DNA of 64,000 nt from Acidobacteriota bacterium (GTDB lineage Bacteria > Acidobacteriota > Blastocatellia > RBC074). The position numbers and the translations under genes are program-made. Numbering within the stretch: the stretch's first letter is position 1; the number at the start of each line of letters is the position of its first letter. This document shows, in pieces, positions 28,228 to 45,873 of the stretch. Below the pieces are notes generated by a model. It saw nothing but the letters and a program-made list of their open reading frames with translations. It did no database searches and was not told where the DNA came from. The DNA is taken from NCBI GenBank assembly GCA_016196035.1, contig JACPYM010000053.1, positions 50,383 to 114,382 of the forward strand, read 5' to 3'.

Positions 28228-28625
28228 ACGCGAAACAGTTGCTAACTCTTGGCGCAGCGGCTTTGACACTTGGTTTGTTATGGGGATGCAGCCGCGCTCC
28301 GGCTAAACAGATGCAAGGCCAACTCGTGCGGCTGGCAGAACTCGAAATTGATCCGGCACAGTTGGAAATGTATCAAGCTGCGCTGAAGGAGGAAATTGAG
28401 ACTTCGATTCGCCTTGAGCCGGGCGTGCTGACCTTGTATGCCGTCGCGGAAAAAGACAACCCGGCGCGCCTCCGAATTTTTGAAATCTATGCGGATGAGC
28501 AGGCTTACAAAGCGCATCTGGAAACGCCGCATTTCAAAAAATACAAAGTTGGTACACAAGCGCTGGTGAAGTCCCTCAAGCTTGTCGAGACGACGCCCAT
28601 TTTGCTCGGCGCTAAGTCAAAATGA
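28224..28625 (+). CDS. lipoprotein with antibiotic-biosynthesis-monooxygenase (ABM) fold
   Basis: AGGAGG 5 nt before the ATG at 28224 decides the start inside a longer open frame. Residues 1-22 are a lipoprotein signal ending in the lipobox LLWGC. The remaining ~110 residues are a YgiN/ABM ferredoxin-like barrel (VRLAELEIDPAQLEMYQAAL; EIYADEQAYKAHLETPHFKKY). Homologues are quinol or haem-type monooxygenases or unknown dimeric sensors; being a lipoprotein it would sit in the periplasm. It overlaps both neighbours as ATGA. Confidence 0.8.
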   Translation: MNAKQLLTLGAAALTLGLLWGCSRAPAKQMQGQLVRLAELEIDPAQLEMYQAALKEEIETSIRLEPGVLTLYAVAEKDNPARLRIFEIYADEQAYKAHLETPHFKKYKVGTQALVKSLKLVETTPILLGAKSK

Positions 28626-29059
28626 GAAAGCGCGCAAATATGACGAAACAAGAACAACCTCCCACAACTGCCTGGTCGAAAGACGAACTGCAAAAGATCG
28701 CTGTAGCCGATGATCTGCACATCTCTCCGTTTCGTGAGGACGGAGTAACTTACGGCACACCAACGTGGATTTGGTCTGTCGCAGTTGATGCTGCGCTCTA
28801 TGTGCGTGCTTACTATGGGCAAGCCTCTCGTTGGTATCAGGCCGCAGTGCGACAAAGAGCCGGACGGATCATTGCTGCGGGTAGAACAAAAGACGTGACA
28901 TTCGAGCCGGTGGACGGTGCGATCAATGACCGCATTGACGCAGCGTACAGGATGAAATACCAAAGCAGCCCCTATCTCAAGCCGATGATCGGTTCCCGCG
29001 CCCGCTCCGCCACAGTCAAAATCATGCCGCACAAGGCCAACACGAAGGGTCAAAGTTGA
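28622..29059 (+). CDS. DUF2255 family protein
   Basis: A 145-residue soluble protein. The core WSKDELQKIAVADDLHISPFREDG...TWIWSVAVDAALYVRAYYG...SRWYQAA, followed by DAAYRMKYQSSPYLKPMI, matches DUF2255, which often lies beside oxidoreductases and is related in pattern to flavin-dependent nitroreductase-type folds. Function unknown. Its ATG overlaps the lipoprotein stop by 4 nt. Confidence 0.78.
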   Translation: MRKRANMTKQEQPPTTAWSKDELQKIAVADDLHISPFREDGVTYGTPTWIWSVAVDAALYVRAYYGQASRWYQAAVRQRAGRIIAAGRTKDVTFEPVDGAINDRIDAAYRMKYQSSPYLKPMIGSRARSATVKIMPHKANTKGQS

Positions 29060-29181
29060 AACGTCTTATGCTAATTAGCATCGTTCCGCCATACGACATT
29101 ACCTTTATTAAAAATTGGCTGACTAGGCAGAGCGTGCTTTCTCTCGTCGCGAAACAAGGGACTCATACCTAAGCTGGAAAT

Positions 29182-30531
29182 ATGAAATATCGCGTCTGGA
29201 AGATGCTCTTGATTGTGACGTTGCTGTGGTGTGGCAGCGCGCTTGGCAACGGACAAAGCAAACCTGATACGCCGACTTCTACGCCAACGCCAACGCCGCC
29301 ACCTCAGGCAACGCCATCACCTTATTCGATTGAAGGCTTAAATTTGGTTGGGGCGGCTGCCAGCATGCCATTGGTGTCTGACACTGTCCTCGGTGTTGAC
29401 TCAGATTTCCGTCGCGCGCTTTTCAGCAAAGGATTGTTGTTTCGGGTCAATGCGCTCCCACGGATAACCGCGAATGTGTTGGACGGCCCAGTCCCTGCCA
29501 ACCAGCAGGTGTATATCGGCCAGCGACCGACTTGGATTTCGGGACTGAACCCTATCCTCACGGCTGACCTGCGCCAGTTGGGTTTGCGCAATGCGCAACT
29601 GAACATCGGCGCGGCGTGGCGCTGGACCAATTGGAATCCGGCGGGGCCAAAGACAATCTCTTTAACGTCTCTTTATCTTTACAAGAGGTGGCGCGAGCAT
29701 CGCGTCGAGATGAAGGCGGGATACCTCACCAACGATACGGAATTTGTGGGAATACAGGTGGGTGGCTCAACGGCAACCGCCGCGCAAGGCGTCTACGCGG
29801 TGTTGCCTTTCCAGGTGGGCATGTCCTTTTTCCCGCTTGTATCTCCTTCACTCAATGTGCGCATCCAAGGGCCGAAAGGCACATACCTCAAGGTTGCGGC
29901 ACAGCGTAGCCTTGATGCAGCTGGCGGGCAGGCCACGCAAGCCCGCAATCAAACGGGCTTCCGCTTCAGGCCAAAAGGGGACAAGCTGCTTCACATCAAT
30001 GAAGTTGGCTATCAGCATACTTCCGGCACAACGGCAAAGTATGTTTGGTTGCGTGCTGGTTACATGCACAACAGCACCGAATTCACCAACAAGCTCACAG
30101 GTCAAAAAGAAGCGGGCAATTATTGTGTTTACGCGCTGGCCGACTACCAGCTTCGCGCGCCGGATGAACAGGCTCCCGGTCACGGACTTTATCTTGGCGG
30201 TTCGGTGATGACTGCGCCCGCCAAGTTCAATTCGTATTCACGTTATTACGAAGCGCGGCTCTATCAGAAAGCCCCTTTTCGCTCGCGCCCGGACGATGTA
30301 CTTTCCCTCGTTGCCGCTTACAGAGGCCACAGCCAATACGTCACGGATAAACTGGTCGCACAAGGCAAGACGGTTTGGCATAACTCGCCTTCCGTTACGG
30401 GCAGCTATGCAATGCATGTTGCTCGCGGAACTTATCTGAGCCTTGGGGCGGGCTATGTGCGTGGCGCGGCGATTACTCCGCGTGTGGCAGATGCGCTGAC
30501 CTTGAGCGCCAATTTGGGAATGTATTTTTAG
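29182..30531 (+). CDS. OprB-like carbohydrate porin
   Basis: A 449-residue outer-membrane protein with a signal peptide (MLLIVTLLWCGSALG), a Thr/Pro-rich linker at 28-46, and a body of amphipathic strands ending in Phe (LSANLGMYF), as beta-barrels do. The central block GFRFRPKGDKLLHINEVGY and the later LADYQLRAP...GLYLGGSVM match the OprB family. It should let small solutes, perhaps sugars, cross the outer membrane. It follows the DUF2255 gene by 122 bp and may have its own promoter. Confidence 0.78.
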   Translation: MKYRVWKMLLIVTLLWCGSALGNGQSKPDTPTSTPTPTPPPQATPSPYSIEGLNLVGAAASMPLVSDTVLGVDSDFRRALFSKGLLFRVNALPRITANVLDGPVPANQQVYIGQRPTWISGLNPILTADLRQLGLRNAQLNIGAAWRWTNWNPAGPKTISLTSLYLYKRWREHRVEMKAGYLTNDTEFVGIQVGGSTATAAQGVYAVLPFQVGMSFFPLVSPSLNVRIQGPKGTYLKVAAQRSLDAAGGQATQARNQTGFRFRPKGDKLLHINEVGYQHTSGTTAKYVWLRAGYMHNSTEFTNKLTGQKEAGNYCVYALADYQLRAPDEQAPGHGLYLGGSVMTAPAKFNSYSRYYEARLYQKAPFRSRPDDVLSLVAAYRGHSQYVTDKLVAQGKTVWHNSPSVTGSYAMHVARGTYLSLGAGYVRGAAITPRVADALTLSANLGMYF

Positions 30532-30583
30532 TTCGGAGCTGCGCCAAACACAGCGATGACGAAGATGGATGAAATACGCTTTT

Positions 30584-31519
30584 TTACAGTTCAAGGCTGC
30601 TGCGCAGCTTGGTGATGTCGCGTTGCGGCGGTGCGCCGAACAGCTTTTTGTATTCACGGCTAAAATACGCGGGATCTTCATAGCCTACGCGAAAGCCAGC
30701 ATTTGCGGCATCCAGATCTTCGCCGAGCATCAGGCGGCGCGCTTCCTGTAAGCGGATTTGTTTCTGAAACTGCAAAGGACTCATCGCCGTGACCGACTTG
30801 AAGTGATGATGAAAGCCGGAAACGCTCATGCCGAGTTCGTTGGCAAGGTCGTCCATTTTGAGGGATTGAGCAAAGTTTTCGCGCAGCAAGCCGATGGCCT
30901 TGGAGATGCGCTGCGTGTCTTTCCCTGCCGTCAGCAGATGGCTGAGCCGTGCGCTTTGCCCGCCCGCCAAAAGCCGGAAAACGATCTCGCGGATAATGAG
31001 CGGCGCGAGTACTTTGCTGTCAACCTGATGTGGCGGTGTGTCGAGCAATCGCACCAATCTGACTACGGCGTCGAGCAAATTGGCGTCCATCGGACTGACA
31101 TCCATCGCCTTCAAGCTGGTGTTGCCTTTTTTGGGTTCAAGGCCGGATTCCATCATGACCGAAGCGACGAGCGTAGCATCAAGGTTCAACCGAAAACCCA
31201 AATAAGGGCGTTCTTTTGACGCTTCTTCGACTTGGAACGTGAGCGGCAAATCAACCGTGTAAATCAGGTAATGCCCCGAATCGTAGCGGAAGACTTCTTC
31301 GCCCAAAAGCGCCTGTTTGCGGCCTTGGGCGACGACACAAAAAGACGGCTGAAACAGCGAATGAATCGGCTCCGTCGGGCTGGATGAACGAGCCAGTCGA
31401 AAGCTGGCGGAAACATCCAGCGTTCCGTCCTGGGGCAGCGCTCGCGCGATGCGCTCAACCAGTTCTTCACGATTGCTTTGCGCTCTTTGGGCTTCACGTT
31501 TCGCTTCTTTTGGATTCAT
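30584..31519 (-). CDS. AraC-family regulator with AraC_N domain
   Basis: A 311-residue regulator. The N-terminal half is an AraC_N (PF06719-type) domain (PSFCVVAQGRKQALLGEEVF; YLIYTVDLPL). The C-terminal DNA-binding domain shows SLKMDDLANELGMSVSGFHHH and the conserved GYEDPAYFSREYKKLFG. It is divergent from the reductase gene at 31670, so it probably controls that gene and itself from the shared 150-bp region. Confidence 0.88.
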   Translation of the reverse strand: MNPKEAKREAQRAQSNREELVERIARALPQDGTLDVSASFRLARSSSPTEPIHSLFQPSFCVVAQGRKQALLGEEVFRYDSGHYLIYTVDLPLTFQVEEASKERPYLGFRLNLDATLVASVMMESGLEPKKGNTSLKAMDVSPMDANLLDAVVRLVRLLDTPPHQVDSKVLAPLIIREIVFRLLAGGQSARLSHLLTAGKDTQRISKAIGLLRENFAQSLKMDDLANELGMSVSGFHHHFKSVTAMSPLQFQKQIRLQEARRLMLGEDLDAANAGFRVGYEDPAYFSREYKKLFGAPPQRDITKLRSSLEL

Positions 31520-31570
31520 AGCCTCATCTTAGCCGCTTTGGTCTTGCAGCGCATGCTTCCAGCCAAGTTT

Positions 31571-31586
31571 TTGCAGGATCGTACAA
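31571..31586. promoter_or_regulatory. candidate AraC operator
   Basis: TTGCAGGATCGTACAA is an imperfect palindrome (12 of 16 positions symmetric) in the divergent region between the AraC gene and the reductase gene. AraC-family regulators of this type often bind such TTGxA-GATC-TxCAA sites. No binding evidence exists here. Confidence 0.35.
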
Positions 31587-31636
31587 TCATTCGCCAGTAT
31601 CGTCTTACCGCTTGCACGCAGGAACCTTTAGAATGA

Positions 31637-32665
<1,029 letters not shown>

Positions 32666-32694
32666 GCCAGGCCAAGCAAACTGAAAGGACGAAA

Positions 32695-33573
<879 letters not shown>

Positions 33574-33586
33574 ACGGGAGGATTCT

Positions 33587-35275
<1,689 letters not shown>

Positions 35276-35318
35276 GCTCACAGCGAGCCACGGCCAGTGC
35301 CGATAACCGGTCGGCAAA

Positions 35319-35384
35319 GCTGGTCCCAAAAAAGCGCGACTGGACGTGATCGAGCAGGCCATCAAAATTATGATGCCACGCTAG
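35319..35384 (+). pseudogene. 3'-end fragment of a second carboxylesterase gene
   Basis: Twenty-one codons plus a stop read AGPKKARLDVIEQAIKI and so on. They align with the end of the intact esterase (AGPDIRKARLDITEKA). There is no start or upstream body, so it is the leftover tail of a tandem copy removed by recombination. Confidence 0.65.
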
Positions 35385-35411
35385 GCTAGTCAGGATTTAA
35401 CGGAGGGATTT

Positions 35412-36350
<939 letters not shown>

Positions 36351-36380
36351 GATTGGACTGAAGGCAAGAAGGACTATCGC

Positions 36381-37304
36381 ATGAACAAGCAACCAACTGA
36401 TTTGACTCTAAACAACGGAACTACGATGCCAGCTATTGGGCTGGGAGTAATGCAAGGTACTCAAAAGGAATCCGAAGAGGCTGTGTTATCGGCGATTGAA
36501 ACAGGGTATCGGCTTATTGATACAGCATCGGCATATATGAATGAAAAAAGCGTCGGCGAAGGAATTCGTCGAAGCGGCATCAACCGCTCAGATCTCTTCG
36601 TTACTACGAAGCTCTGGGTTACTGACTACGGTACAGAAGAAGCGAAGCGCGGCTTTGAAGCAAGTCTTCGCCGCCTTGGGACAGACTACGTTGATCTTTA
36701 TCTGCTTCATCAACCGATGCCCACCGAGTTCGATAAAACGGTAGCCGCTTACAAGGCTGCTGAAACTTTTCTCAAAAAAGGCCGTGCTAAGGCCATTGGC
36801 GTCTGCAACTTTGCGCCTGCGCATCTGGAACGCTTGATAAATGAAACGAGTGTCGTACCCGCCGTCAATCAGATCGAAGTGCATCCGTTCTTCATTCAAA
36901 GAGAGTTGAGGGCTGTCAACACCAAGCTAGGCATCAAGACGCAAGCCTGGTCGCCGCTCGCAGGGATTCACGTTTACATGCCGAACTCTAAAGACACTCT
37001 TAATCCGCATAAACATCCGACGCTTGTAGCGCTTGGTGAAAAGTATGAGAAGACTCCAGCGCAAATCATGTTGCGCTGGCACGTTCAGATCGGGAATTGC
37101 GCGATTCCGAAGTCTGTGAATGCGGATCGTATCAAAGAGAACTTCGCAGTGTTTGATTTTGCGCTAACGCCGGAAGATATATTGAGTATCGAAAACTTAG
37201 ATACCGGCGTACGCGGCGGTCCAGACCCAGAAATCATCACCACGACGACATTCGGATTCACGATCGATAACAGCCCGCAGGCGGACAACGCAAATCGCGA
37301 GTAA
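36381..37304 (+). CDS. aldo/keto reductase (2,5-diketo-D-gluconate reductase type)
   Basis: A 307-residue AKR5-type enzyme with Asp47, Tyr52, Lys77 and His110 (YLLHQP), and the cofactor end IPKSVNADRIKENFAVFDF. It should reduce ketones or aldehydes with NADPH in the cytoplasm. The gene is visibly richer in A and T than its neighbours (many AAA, GAA, ATT codons), which suggests a separate and more recent origin. Confidence 0.86.
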   Translation: MNKQPTDLTLNNGTTMPAIGLGVMQGTQKESEEAVLSAIETGYRLIDTASAYMNEKSVGEGIRRSGINRSDLFVTTKLWVTDYGTEEAKRGFEASLRRLGTDYVDLYLLHQPMPTEFDKTVAAYKAAETFLKKGRAKAIGVCNFAPAHLERLINETSVVPAVNQIEVHPFFIQRELRAVNTKLGIKTQAWSPLAGIHVYMPNSKDTLNPHKHPTLVALGEKYEKTPAQIMLRWHVQIGNCAIPKSVNADRIKENFAVFDFALTPEDILSIENLDTGVRGGPDPEIITTTTFGFTIDNSPQADNANRE

Positions 37305-37339
37305 AAGATGGTGAGCGATCATAGCGAGTTCAGTTGTTA

Positions 37340-37360
37340 GACCGCACGCGCTTTGCGGTC
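37340..37360 (+). terminator. small hairpin after the reductase gene
   Basis: GACCGCA and TGCGGTC form a 7-bp stem with a 7-nt loop, 36 nt past the stop codon. There is no T-run, so it is at best a weak terminator. Confidence 0.3.
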
Positions 37361-37400
37361 ATGGGGTTTAACGAGAACCAGAAACGAGAACGAGAAATTG

Positions 37401-40735
<3,335 letters not shown>

Positions 40736-40758
40736 ACGCTTTTTGAAGGAGAAAACGT

Positions 40759-41289
40759 ATGATTAAGCTGAAAGTAAACGGAAAGAACCAGCAATTTGAC
40801 GGCGACCCGGAAATGCCGCTGCTCTGGGTGTTGCGCGACGAACTCGATCTCAAGGGAGCGAAGTTCGGTTGCGGCATGGGCTTGTGCGGCGCGTGTACCG
40901 TGCATGTGAATGGGCAGCCGACGCGCGCGTGCTTTACGCCCGTCTCGGCAGTGGCGAACAAATCGGTGACGACGATTGAAGGCCTTTCGGCTGAAGGTAC
41001 GCATCCGGTGCAAGTTGCCTGGCAAGACCTCGACGTACCGCAATGCGGTTATTGCCAAGCCGGGCAAATCATGTCGGCGTGCGCCTTGCTGGTGAAAAAG
41101 GCCCACCCTACTGACGCCGAGATTGACACGGCGATGAATGGCAACCTGTGTCGTTGCGGCACCTATCTGCGCATCCGCGAAGCCATCCACAAAGCTGCTG
41201 AACTCACGGCGGCAAACAACGCTAAACCCGCTAACCGAACGCCGCGTGCTGGCGCGCGTTTGGCGCCAACCAAAAACGGCAAAAAGTAA
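40759..41289 (+). CDS. [2Fe-2S] subunit of a molybdenum hydroxylase (IorA-like)
   Basis: A 176-residue protein with both clusters: plant-ferredoxin type ([21 protein letters not shown]) and the C-terminal helical type (CGYCQAGQ...CRCGTY). It carries electrons from the molybdenum site. It has no signal of its own and probably crosses the membrane with the Tat-tagged large subunit. A positively charged, low-complexity tail follows residue 150. The ribosome site GAAGGAG is strong. It is the only such subunit for two large-subunit copies. Confidence 0.9.
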   Translation: MIKLKVNGKNQQFDGDPEMPLLWVLRDELDLKGAKFGCGMGLCGACTVHVNGQPTRACFTPVSAVANKSVTTIEGLSAEGTHPVQVAWQDLDVPQCGYCQAGQIMSACALLVKKAHPTDAEIDTAMNGNLCRCGTYLRIREAIHKAAELTAANNAKPANRTPRAGARLAPTKNGKK

Positions 41290-41300
41290 GGAGAGACATC

Positions 41301-42542
41301 ATGAGATTTTTAGTTTCGTTAGCATTACTTTGTGCGTTCGCTGCATTGCCGTTCGCGGCTGGAACGATTGCACCCGAAGCCGAGTGGTCGCAATGGCGCG
41401 GCCCGCTACGTGATGGGAAATCGAGCGAAACGGGCCTGCTCAAACAATGGCCTGAAAAAGGCCCGGCTGTGAGTTGGTCAATCGCCAATCTCGGCGAAGG
41501 CTACGGCTCGCTGGCGATTCGCGCAGACCGCATCTATGTGCAGGGTACGAGCGAAGCCAAGAGTACGGTGTTTTGTTTGAACCGCGCCGATGGCAAACCG
41601 ATTTGGTCGGTCTCGTTCGGGCCGCGGTTGGATCAAGACAAAGGCAATGGGCCGCGTGGCACGCCGACGCTGGATGGCGACCGAATGTATGTGTTGACTG
41701 AGAACGGCGAGCTGGCTTGTTTACGCGAAAAGGACGGTTCGCGCGTCTGGGGCAAAAACATTCTGAAAGAGTTTGGCGGCAGCAATCCCAAATGGCTCAT
41801 CAGCGAATCACCGCTGATTGACGGCAACAAGTTAATCGTATCGCCCGGCGGCAACGGCGCAGGCATCGTGGCGCTCGACAAAATGACCGGCACGGAGATT
41901 TGGCGCACAAAGGAATTGAGCGCCGAGACGGGTTATGCCTCCTGCATCATTGCAGAGGTGGGCGGCGTGCGCAGCTACATCAACTTCACTTCAAAGGCGG
42001 CGGTCGGCGTGCGCGCCAGCGATGGCAAGCTGATGTGGAGCTACGCCAATGTCGCGAACAACGTTGCCAATTGCTCGACGCCGGTCTTTGCCGACAACAA
42101 AGTGTTCTTCTCATCGGCTTATGGAACGGGCGGCGCGTTGCTTAACCTCAAGGCGGAAAACGGCGAGGTCAAAGCCACGGAAGCCTACTTCACGAAAGAA
42201 ATGATGAACCATCACGGCGGCATGGTGCTGGTCAACGGCTATCTCTACGGCTTCTCCAATGCAATCCTGACCTGCATCGAATTCAGCACGGGCAAGGTGA
42301 TGTGGAAAGATCGCAGTGTTGGCAAAGGCTCAATCACTTACGCGGACGGGATGTTGTATCTGCTCGGCGAAAAACAGATGGCTGGCCTGGCCGAAGCCAA
42401 TCCCAAGGCCTACGTCGAAAAAGGGCGCTTTCCGATCAATGACCGAGGCTGGGATAGCTGGGCGCACCCGGTAGTTGTGGGCGGCAAGCTTTATCTCCGC
42501 AATCAGAATGAACTGACTTGCTATGACGTGAAGGGGAAGTAA
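41301..42542 (+). CDS. secreted PQQ-type beta-propeller protein
   Basis: A 413-residue protein with a signal peptide (FLVSLALLCAFAALPFAAG) and repeated propeller blades (WSQWRGPLRDGKSSETGL; GTEIWRTKEL; GKVMWKDRSV). The family spans BamB and quinoprotein dehydrogenases. The set of calcium and PQQ ligands of a true quinoprotein dehydrogenase is not clear, so a scaffold or sensor role is equally likely. It lies between the [2Fe-2S] subunit and the second large subunit, 11 and 9 bp apart, clearly in one operon. Confidence 0.8.
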   Translation: MRFLVSLALLCAFAALPFAAGTIAPEAEWSQWRGPLRDGKSSETGLLKQWPEKGPAVSWSIANLGEGYGSLAIRADRIYVQGTSEAKSTVFCLNRADGKPIWSVSFGPRLDQDKGNGPRGTPTLDGDRMYVLTENGELACLREKDGSRVWGKNILKEFGGSNPKWLISESPLIDGNKLIVSPGGNGAGIVALDKMTGTEIWRTKELSAETGYASCIIAEVGGVRSYINFTSKAAVGVRASDGKLMWSYANVANNVANCSTPVFADNKVFFSSAYGTGGALLNLKAENGEVKATEAYFTKEMMNHHGGMVLVNGYLYGFSNAILTCIEFSTGKVMWKDRSVGKGSITYADGMLYLLGEKQMAGLAEANPKAYVEKGRFPINDRGWDSWAHPVVVGGKLYLRNQNELTCYDVKGK

Positions 42543-42551
42543 GGAGAACTT

Positions 42552-44780
42552 ATGACCATGGCAAAAATCAATCGCCGCTCTTTTCTCGAAGTGACTGCGC
42601 TGGCGGGCGGAGGCTTTCTACTCGGCCTGTATCCAAAGGCGGCGGCGCTCGGACAGGCTAAACTTACGGCGGAAAATGCGCTGCTTCCGGCGGATTTCAT
42701 CAGCATTGCGGCGAACGGCGTGGTCACGATTACGGCGAGAAATCCTGAGACCGGGCAACACTCGCTGAATATGTTGCCGATGTTGATTGCCGATGAACTG
42801 GATGTGGACTGGAAGGCTGTCAAACTGGTACGCCCTGATGCGGATAACAAATACGGCATTCAGTTCACAGGCGGCAGCACCGCTACGCCGAACAACTGGG
42901 AGCCGATGCGGCAGGTCGGCGGCGCGGCGCGGCAAATGCTGCTCGCTGCGGCAGCGCAAACGTGGGGCGTGGCCGCATCCGAATGCTCGACCGCATCCGG
43001 TCGCGTGATTCACAAGGCATCCAATCGTTCCTTGGGTTATGGCGAGCTTGCCGCCAAAGCCGCCACGCTGCCTGTGCCGGATTTCAAATCGCTCAAGCTC
43101 AAAGACCCGAAGGATTACAAAATCATCGGTACGACGACACATGACGTAGAGAACAAAGACATCGTGACCGGCAAACCGATTTTTGGCATTGATGTGACAG
43201 TGCCGGGGATGCTGTATGCCGTGTTTCAAAAGACACCTGTCTTCGGCGGCAAAGCGGTCAGCGCGAATCTCGACGCCATCAAAGCAATGAAAGGCGTCAA
43301 GCATGCTTTCATCGTCGAAGGCAAACCGAACACAAGCAATTTCCCCAATTACCTGAATGACGATACAGGGCTGGAAGCTGGTGTTGCCATCGTCGCGGAC
43401 AGTTGGTGGGCGGCAAATTCGGCGCGTGAAAAACTGGAAGTGAAATGGGACGAAGGCAAATGGGGAACGCTCAATAGCGTGGACATTGCCAAAAAAGCCG
43501 ACGAGCTTTCCAACCAAAATCAAACACAATCTGGGGCGCGCACGCTGCGCCAAGACGGTGATGTCGAAGCGGTTTTCAAAAGCAGCAATGTCAAAGTGGT
43601 CGAGAGCGCCTACGTCTTTCCCTTCATCGCACACGCTCCGTTAGAGCCGCAAAACTGCACAGCGCATTTCAAGGACGGCAAGCTCGAAATCTGGTCAACC
43701 AGCCAGACGCCACAAATCGGAAAAACCATTGTTTCGCGCTTGCTCGGTCTGCCCGAAAAAGACATCACGATCCACATGATTCGTGGCGGCGGCGGATTCG
43801 GACGCCGGTTGTACAACGATTACATGTGCGAAGCCGCCTGGATTTCTAAAACTGTTGGTGCGCCGGTCAAAGTGTTGTGGACGCGCGAAGACGATATGCA
43901 ACACGATTACTATCGTTCCGGCGGGTTCCAATACCTGAAAGCTGCCGTAGACAACACAGGCAAACTTGTCGCCTGGCACAATCATTTCGTCGGTTATGGC
44001 GAAGGCGAAACCTTCACGCATTCCGGTCAGGTAGACGGCAACGAATTCCCTTCCCGCTTTGTGCCGAACTTCCTGATGCAGGCGACCGTGATGCCGCTCG
44101 GCCTCAAGACCGGCGCGTTGCGCGCGCCGCGCTCCAACGTCTATTCCTGGGTGTACCAATCGTTCCTTGACGAACTGGCGCAGGCTGCTGGCAAAGACCC
44201 GGTACAGTTTCGCTTGGGGTTATTGAGCAACGCACCGCCCGCCGGAACGCAAGGTGTGATGAAGGCCCAACGCATGATTGATGTCGTGAAGCTCGTCGCT
44301 GAAAAATCCGGCTGGGGCAACCGCAATCTGCCCAAAGGCACGGCCATGGGCATCGGCTTCCATTACAGCCACCGCGGCTATTTCGCCGAAGTCGCCGAAG
44401 TCACCGTGTCGGCGAACAAGAAAATTAAAGTGAACAAGGTGTGGGTTGCCGGAGACATCGGCAGCCACGTCATCAATCCCGGCGCATCTGAAAACCTGAC
44501 GCAAGGCGCAATCGTGGACGGCATGAGCGAGATGTTGCAGGAAATTTCGTTGAAAGACGGGCGCGTCGTGCAATCGAACTATCACGAGCACCCGCTAGTG
44601 AAGATGTCGCAGACGCCACCCACCGAAGTCCATTTCCTGAAAACCAACAATTCGCCGACGGGCTTGGGCGAACCCGCCTTGCCGCCGATTCTGCCCGCGA
44701 TTGCGAACGCGGTGTTCTCAGCAACAGGCGAGCGCATTCGCACGCTGCCGATGACGAAGCAGGGCTTTAGCTTTGCGTAA
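42552..44780 (+). CDS. molybdopterin-binding oxidoreductase large subunit, copy 2
   Basis: A 742-residue paralogue of the gene at 38510, with a Tat signal (INRRSFLEVTALAGGGFLLG) and the same cofactor motifs (IRGGGGFGRRLY, GALRAPRSN, GLGEPALPP). By eye it is about 75% identical to copy 1, including at DNA level across long stretches. AAGGAG precedes the ATG. It could give the operon a second substrate range while sharing the single iron-sulfur subunit. It is convergent with the amidohydrolase. Confidence 0.88.
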   Translation: MTMAKINRRSFLEVTALAGGGFLLGLYPKAAALGQAKLTAENALLPADFISIAANGVVTITARNPETGQHSLNMLPMLIADELDVDWKAVKLVRPDADNKYGIQFTGGSTATPNNWEPMRQVGGAARQMLLAAAAQTWGVAASECSTASGRVIHKASNRSLGYGELAAKAATLPVPDFKSLKLKDPKDYKIIGTTTHDVENKDIVTGKPIFGIDVTVPGMLYAVFQKTPVFGGKAVSANLDAIKAMKGVKHAFIVEGKPNTSNFPNYLNDDTGLEAGVAIVADSWWAANSAREKLEVKWDEGKWGTLNSVDIAKKADELSNQNQTQSGARTLRQDGDVEAVFKSSNVKVVESAYVFPFIAHAPLEPQNCTAHFKDGKLEIWSTSQTPQIGKTIVSRLLGLPEKDITIHMIRGGGGFGRRLYNDYMCEAAWISKTVGAPVKVLWTREDDMQHDYYRSGGFQYLKAAVDNTGKLVAWHNHFVGYGEGETFTHSGQVDGNEFPSRFVPNFLMQATVMPLGLKTGALRAPRSNVYSWVYQSFLDELAQAAGKDPVQFRLGLLSNAPPAGTQGVMKAQRMIDVVKLVAEKSGWGNRNLPKGTAMGIGFHYSHRGYFAEVAEVTVSANKKIKVNKVWVAGDIGSHVINPGASENLTQGAIVDGMSEMLQEISLKDGRVVQSNYHEHPLVKMSQTPPTEVHFLKTNNSPTGLGEPALPPILPAIANAVFSATGERIRTLPMTKQGFSFA

Positions 44781-44832
44781 ACGCTTTTTCAAGACCACGA
44801 CTCACAGATTAAATATAAGGCACCCAGCCTTG

Positions 44833-45873
44833 TTAATTCGCGGATTTCGTTTCGAGTCGCAGAAACCGCGCGGCATTGTTGTACAGGATGTCGCGTTTTT
44901 GCTGCGGGGTCAGGTAATCGGCGTTCTGAATAATGCTAATCGAATAAGCCATGAGCTTCGGCCAAATCATTTGATCCGTTCCGAACATCACGCGGTCTCC
45001 GAATCCGGCGTCTACCAGTCGCTCAATGTAACGATTCACTTCCTTGATAGGGTAGCTCCAGATCAGCCCGGCGACGTCAACGTAAACGTGCGAATTGGCC
45101 TGTAACAACGTGAGCATGTTGTCAATCAGCGGATAGCCCGCGTGCATCACCTGAACCCGCAGCTTGGGATGGCGCGCGAGCAATTCTTCCAGCAGCAACG
45201 GGTCGCCCTTCGAACCGCGAAAGTTCGGCGAGGTGATGTTCGCGCGACCGGAACCGCCGGTGCCCATATGAATGGCGACCGGAACATCAAGCTCTTCGGC
45301 CAGCGCAAAGTATTTATCCACGCTCATATCGCTGGGCGACACCCCTTGATACTGCAAGCCGATTTCGCCCATGACCTTGAATCCGCTTGTGGTAAAGAGC
45401 TTGCGCAACTCTTCGAGCGTAGCGCGTTTGTCGGCGGTCGCTTGATTGTCAATGCCCGTACCGGTGATGACGCGACTGGGCGCGGCTTCTTTCCATTTCT
45501 GTACGCTCTTGGGATCGCCCATCACCACTGCCGTGACGTTCAGACGTTCCATTTCTGCCAGTACATCTTTCATGTATTCGCCCGGCGCGGACGGATAGAG
45601 CGCGGGTGTACATGCCGTTTTCACCCAGCCGGAGCGCTCTTCTTTCTCCTTTGGATCAGACGCAAGGAACTGCGGCGTGTTCGGACACATGGGCTGTGCG
45701 CCGGGAAAGTTGCCATCCATCGCATGGACGTGGACATCAATGACGGGCGGCGCTTTTTCGGCATTCTGGGCGTGGGAAATGGCGGCACAAGAGAAGACGA
45801 GCACAGCACAAAGTAAAAAGGAGACATTGCCTGACGCAGGTGCGAAAGCGGCAGTGTAACGGGGTTGTTGCAT
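44833..45873 (-). CDS. secreted amidohydrolase_2-family metal-dependent hydrolase
   Basis: A 346-residue TIM-barrel hydrolase with a signal peptide (VSFLLCAVLVFSCAAISHAQ), the metal motif DVHVHAMDG, the central IHMGTGG and VMHAGYPLIDN, and the late Asp in MFGTDQMIWP. The family includes decarboxylases (ACMSD-like) and lactone hydrolases. Periplasmic location fits the neighbouring Tat-exported oxidoreductases. It is convergent with the molybdenum hydroxylase operon, 52 bp between stops. Confidence 0.83.
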   Translation of the reverse strand: MQQPRYTAAFAPASGNVSFLLCAVLVFSCAAISHAQNAEKAPPVIDVHVHAMDGNFPGAQPMCPNTPQFLASDPKEKEERSGWVKTACTPALYPSAPGEYMKDVLAEMERLNVTAVVMGDPKSVQKWKEAAPSRVITGTGIDNQATADKRATLEELRKLFTTSGFKVMGEIGLQYQGVSPSDMSVDKYFALAEELDVPVAIHMGTGGSGRANITSPNFRGSKGDPLLLEELLARHPKLRVQVMHAGYPLIDNMLTLLQANSHVYVDVAGLIWSYPIKEVNRYIERLVDAGFGDRVMFGTDQMIWPKLMAYSISIIQNADYLTPQQKRDILYNNAARFLRLETKSAN

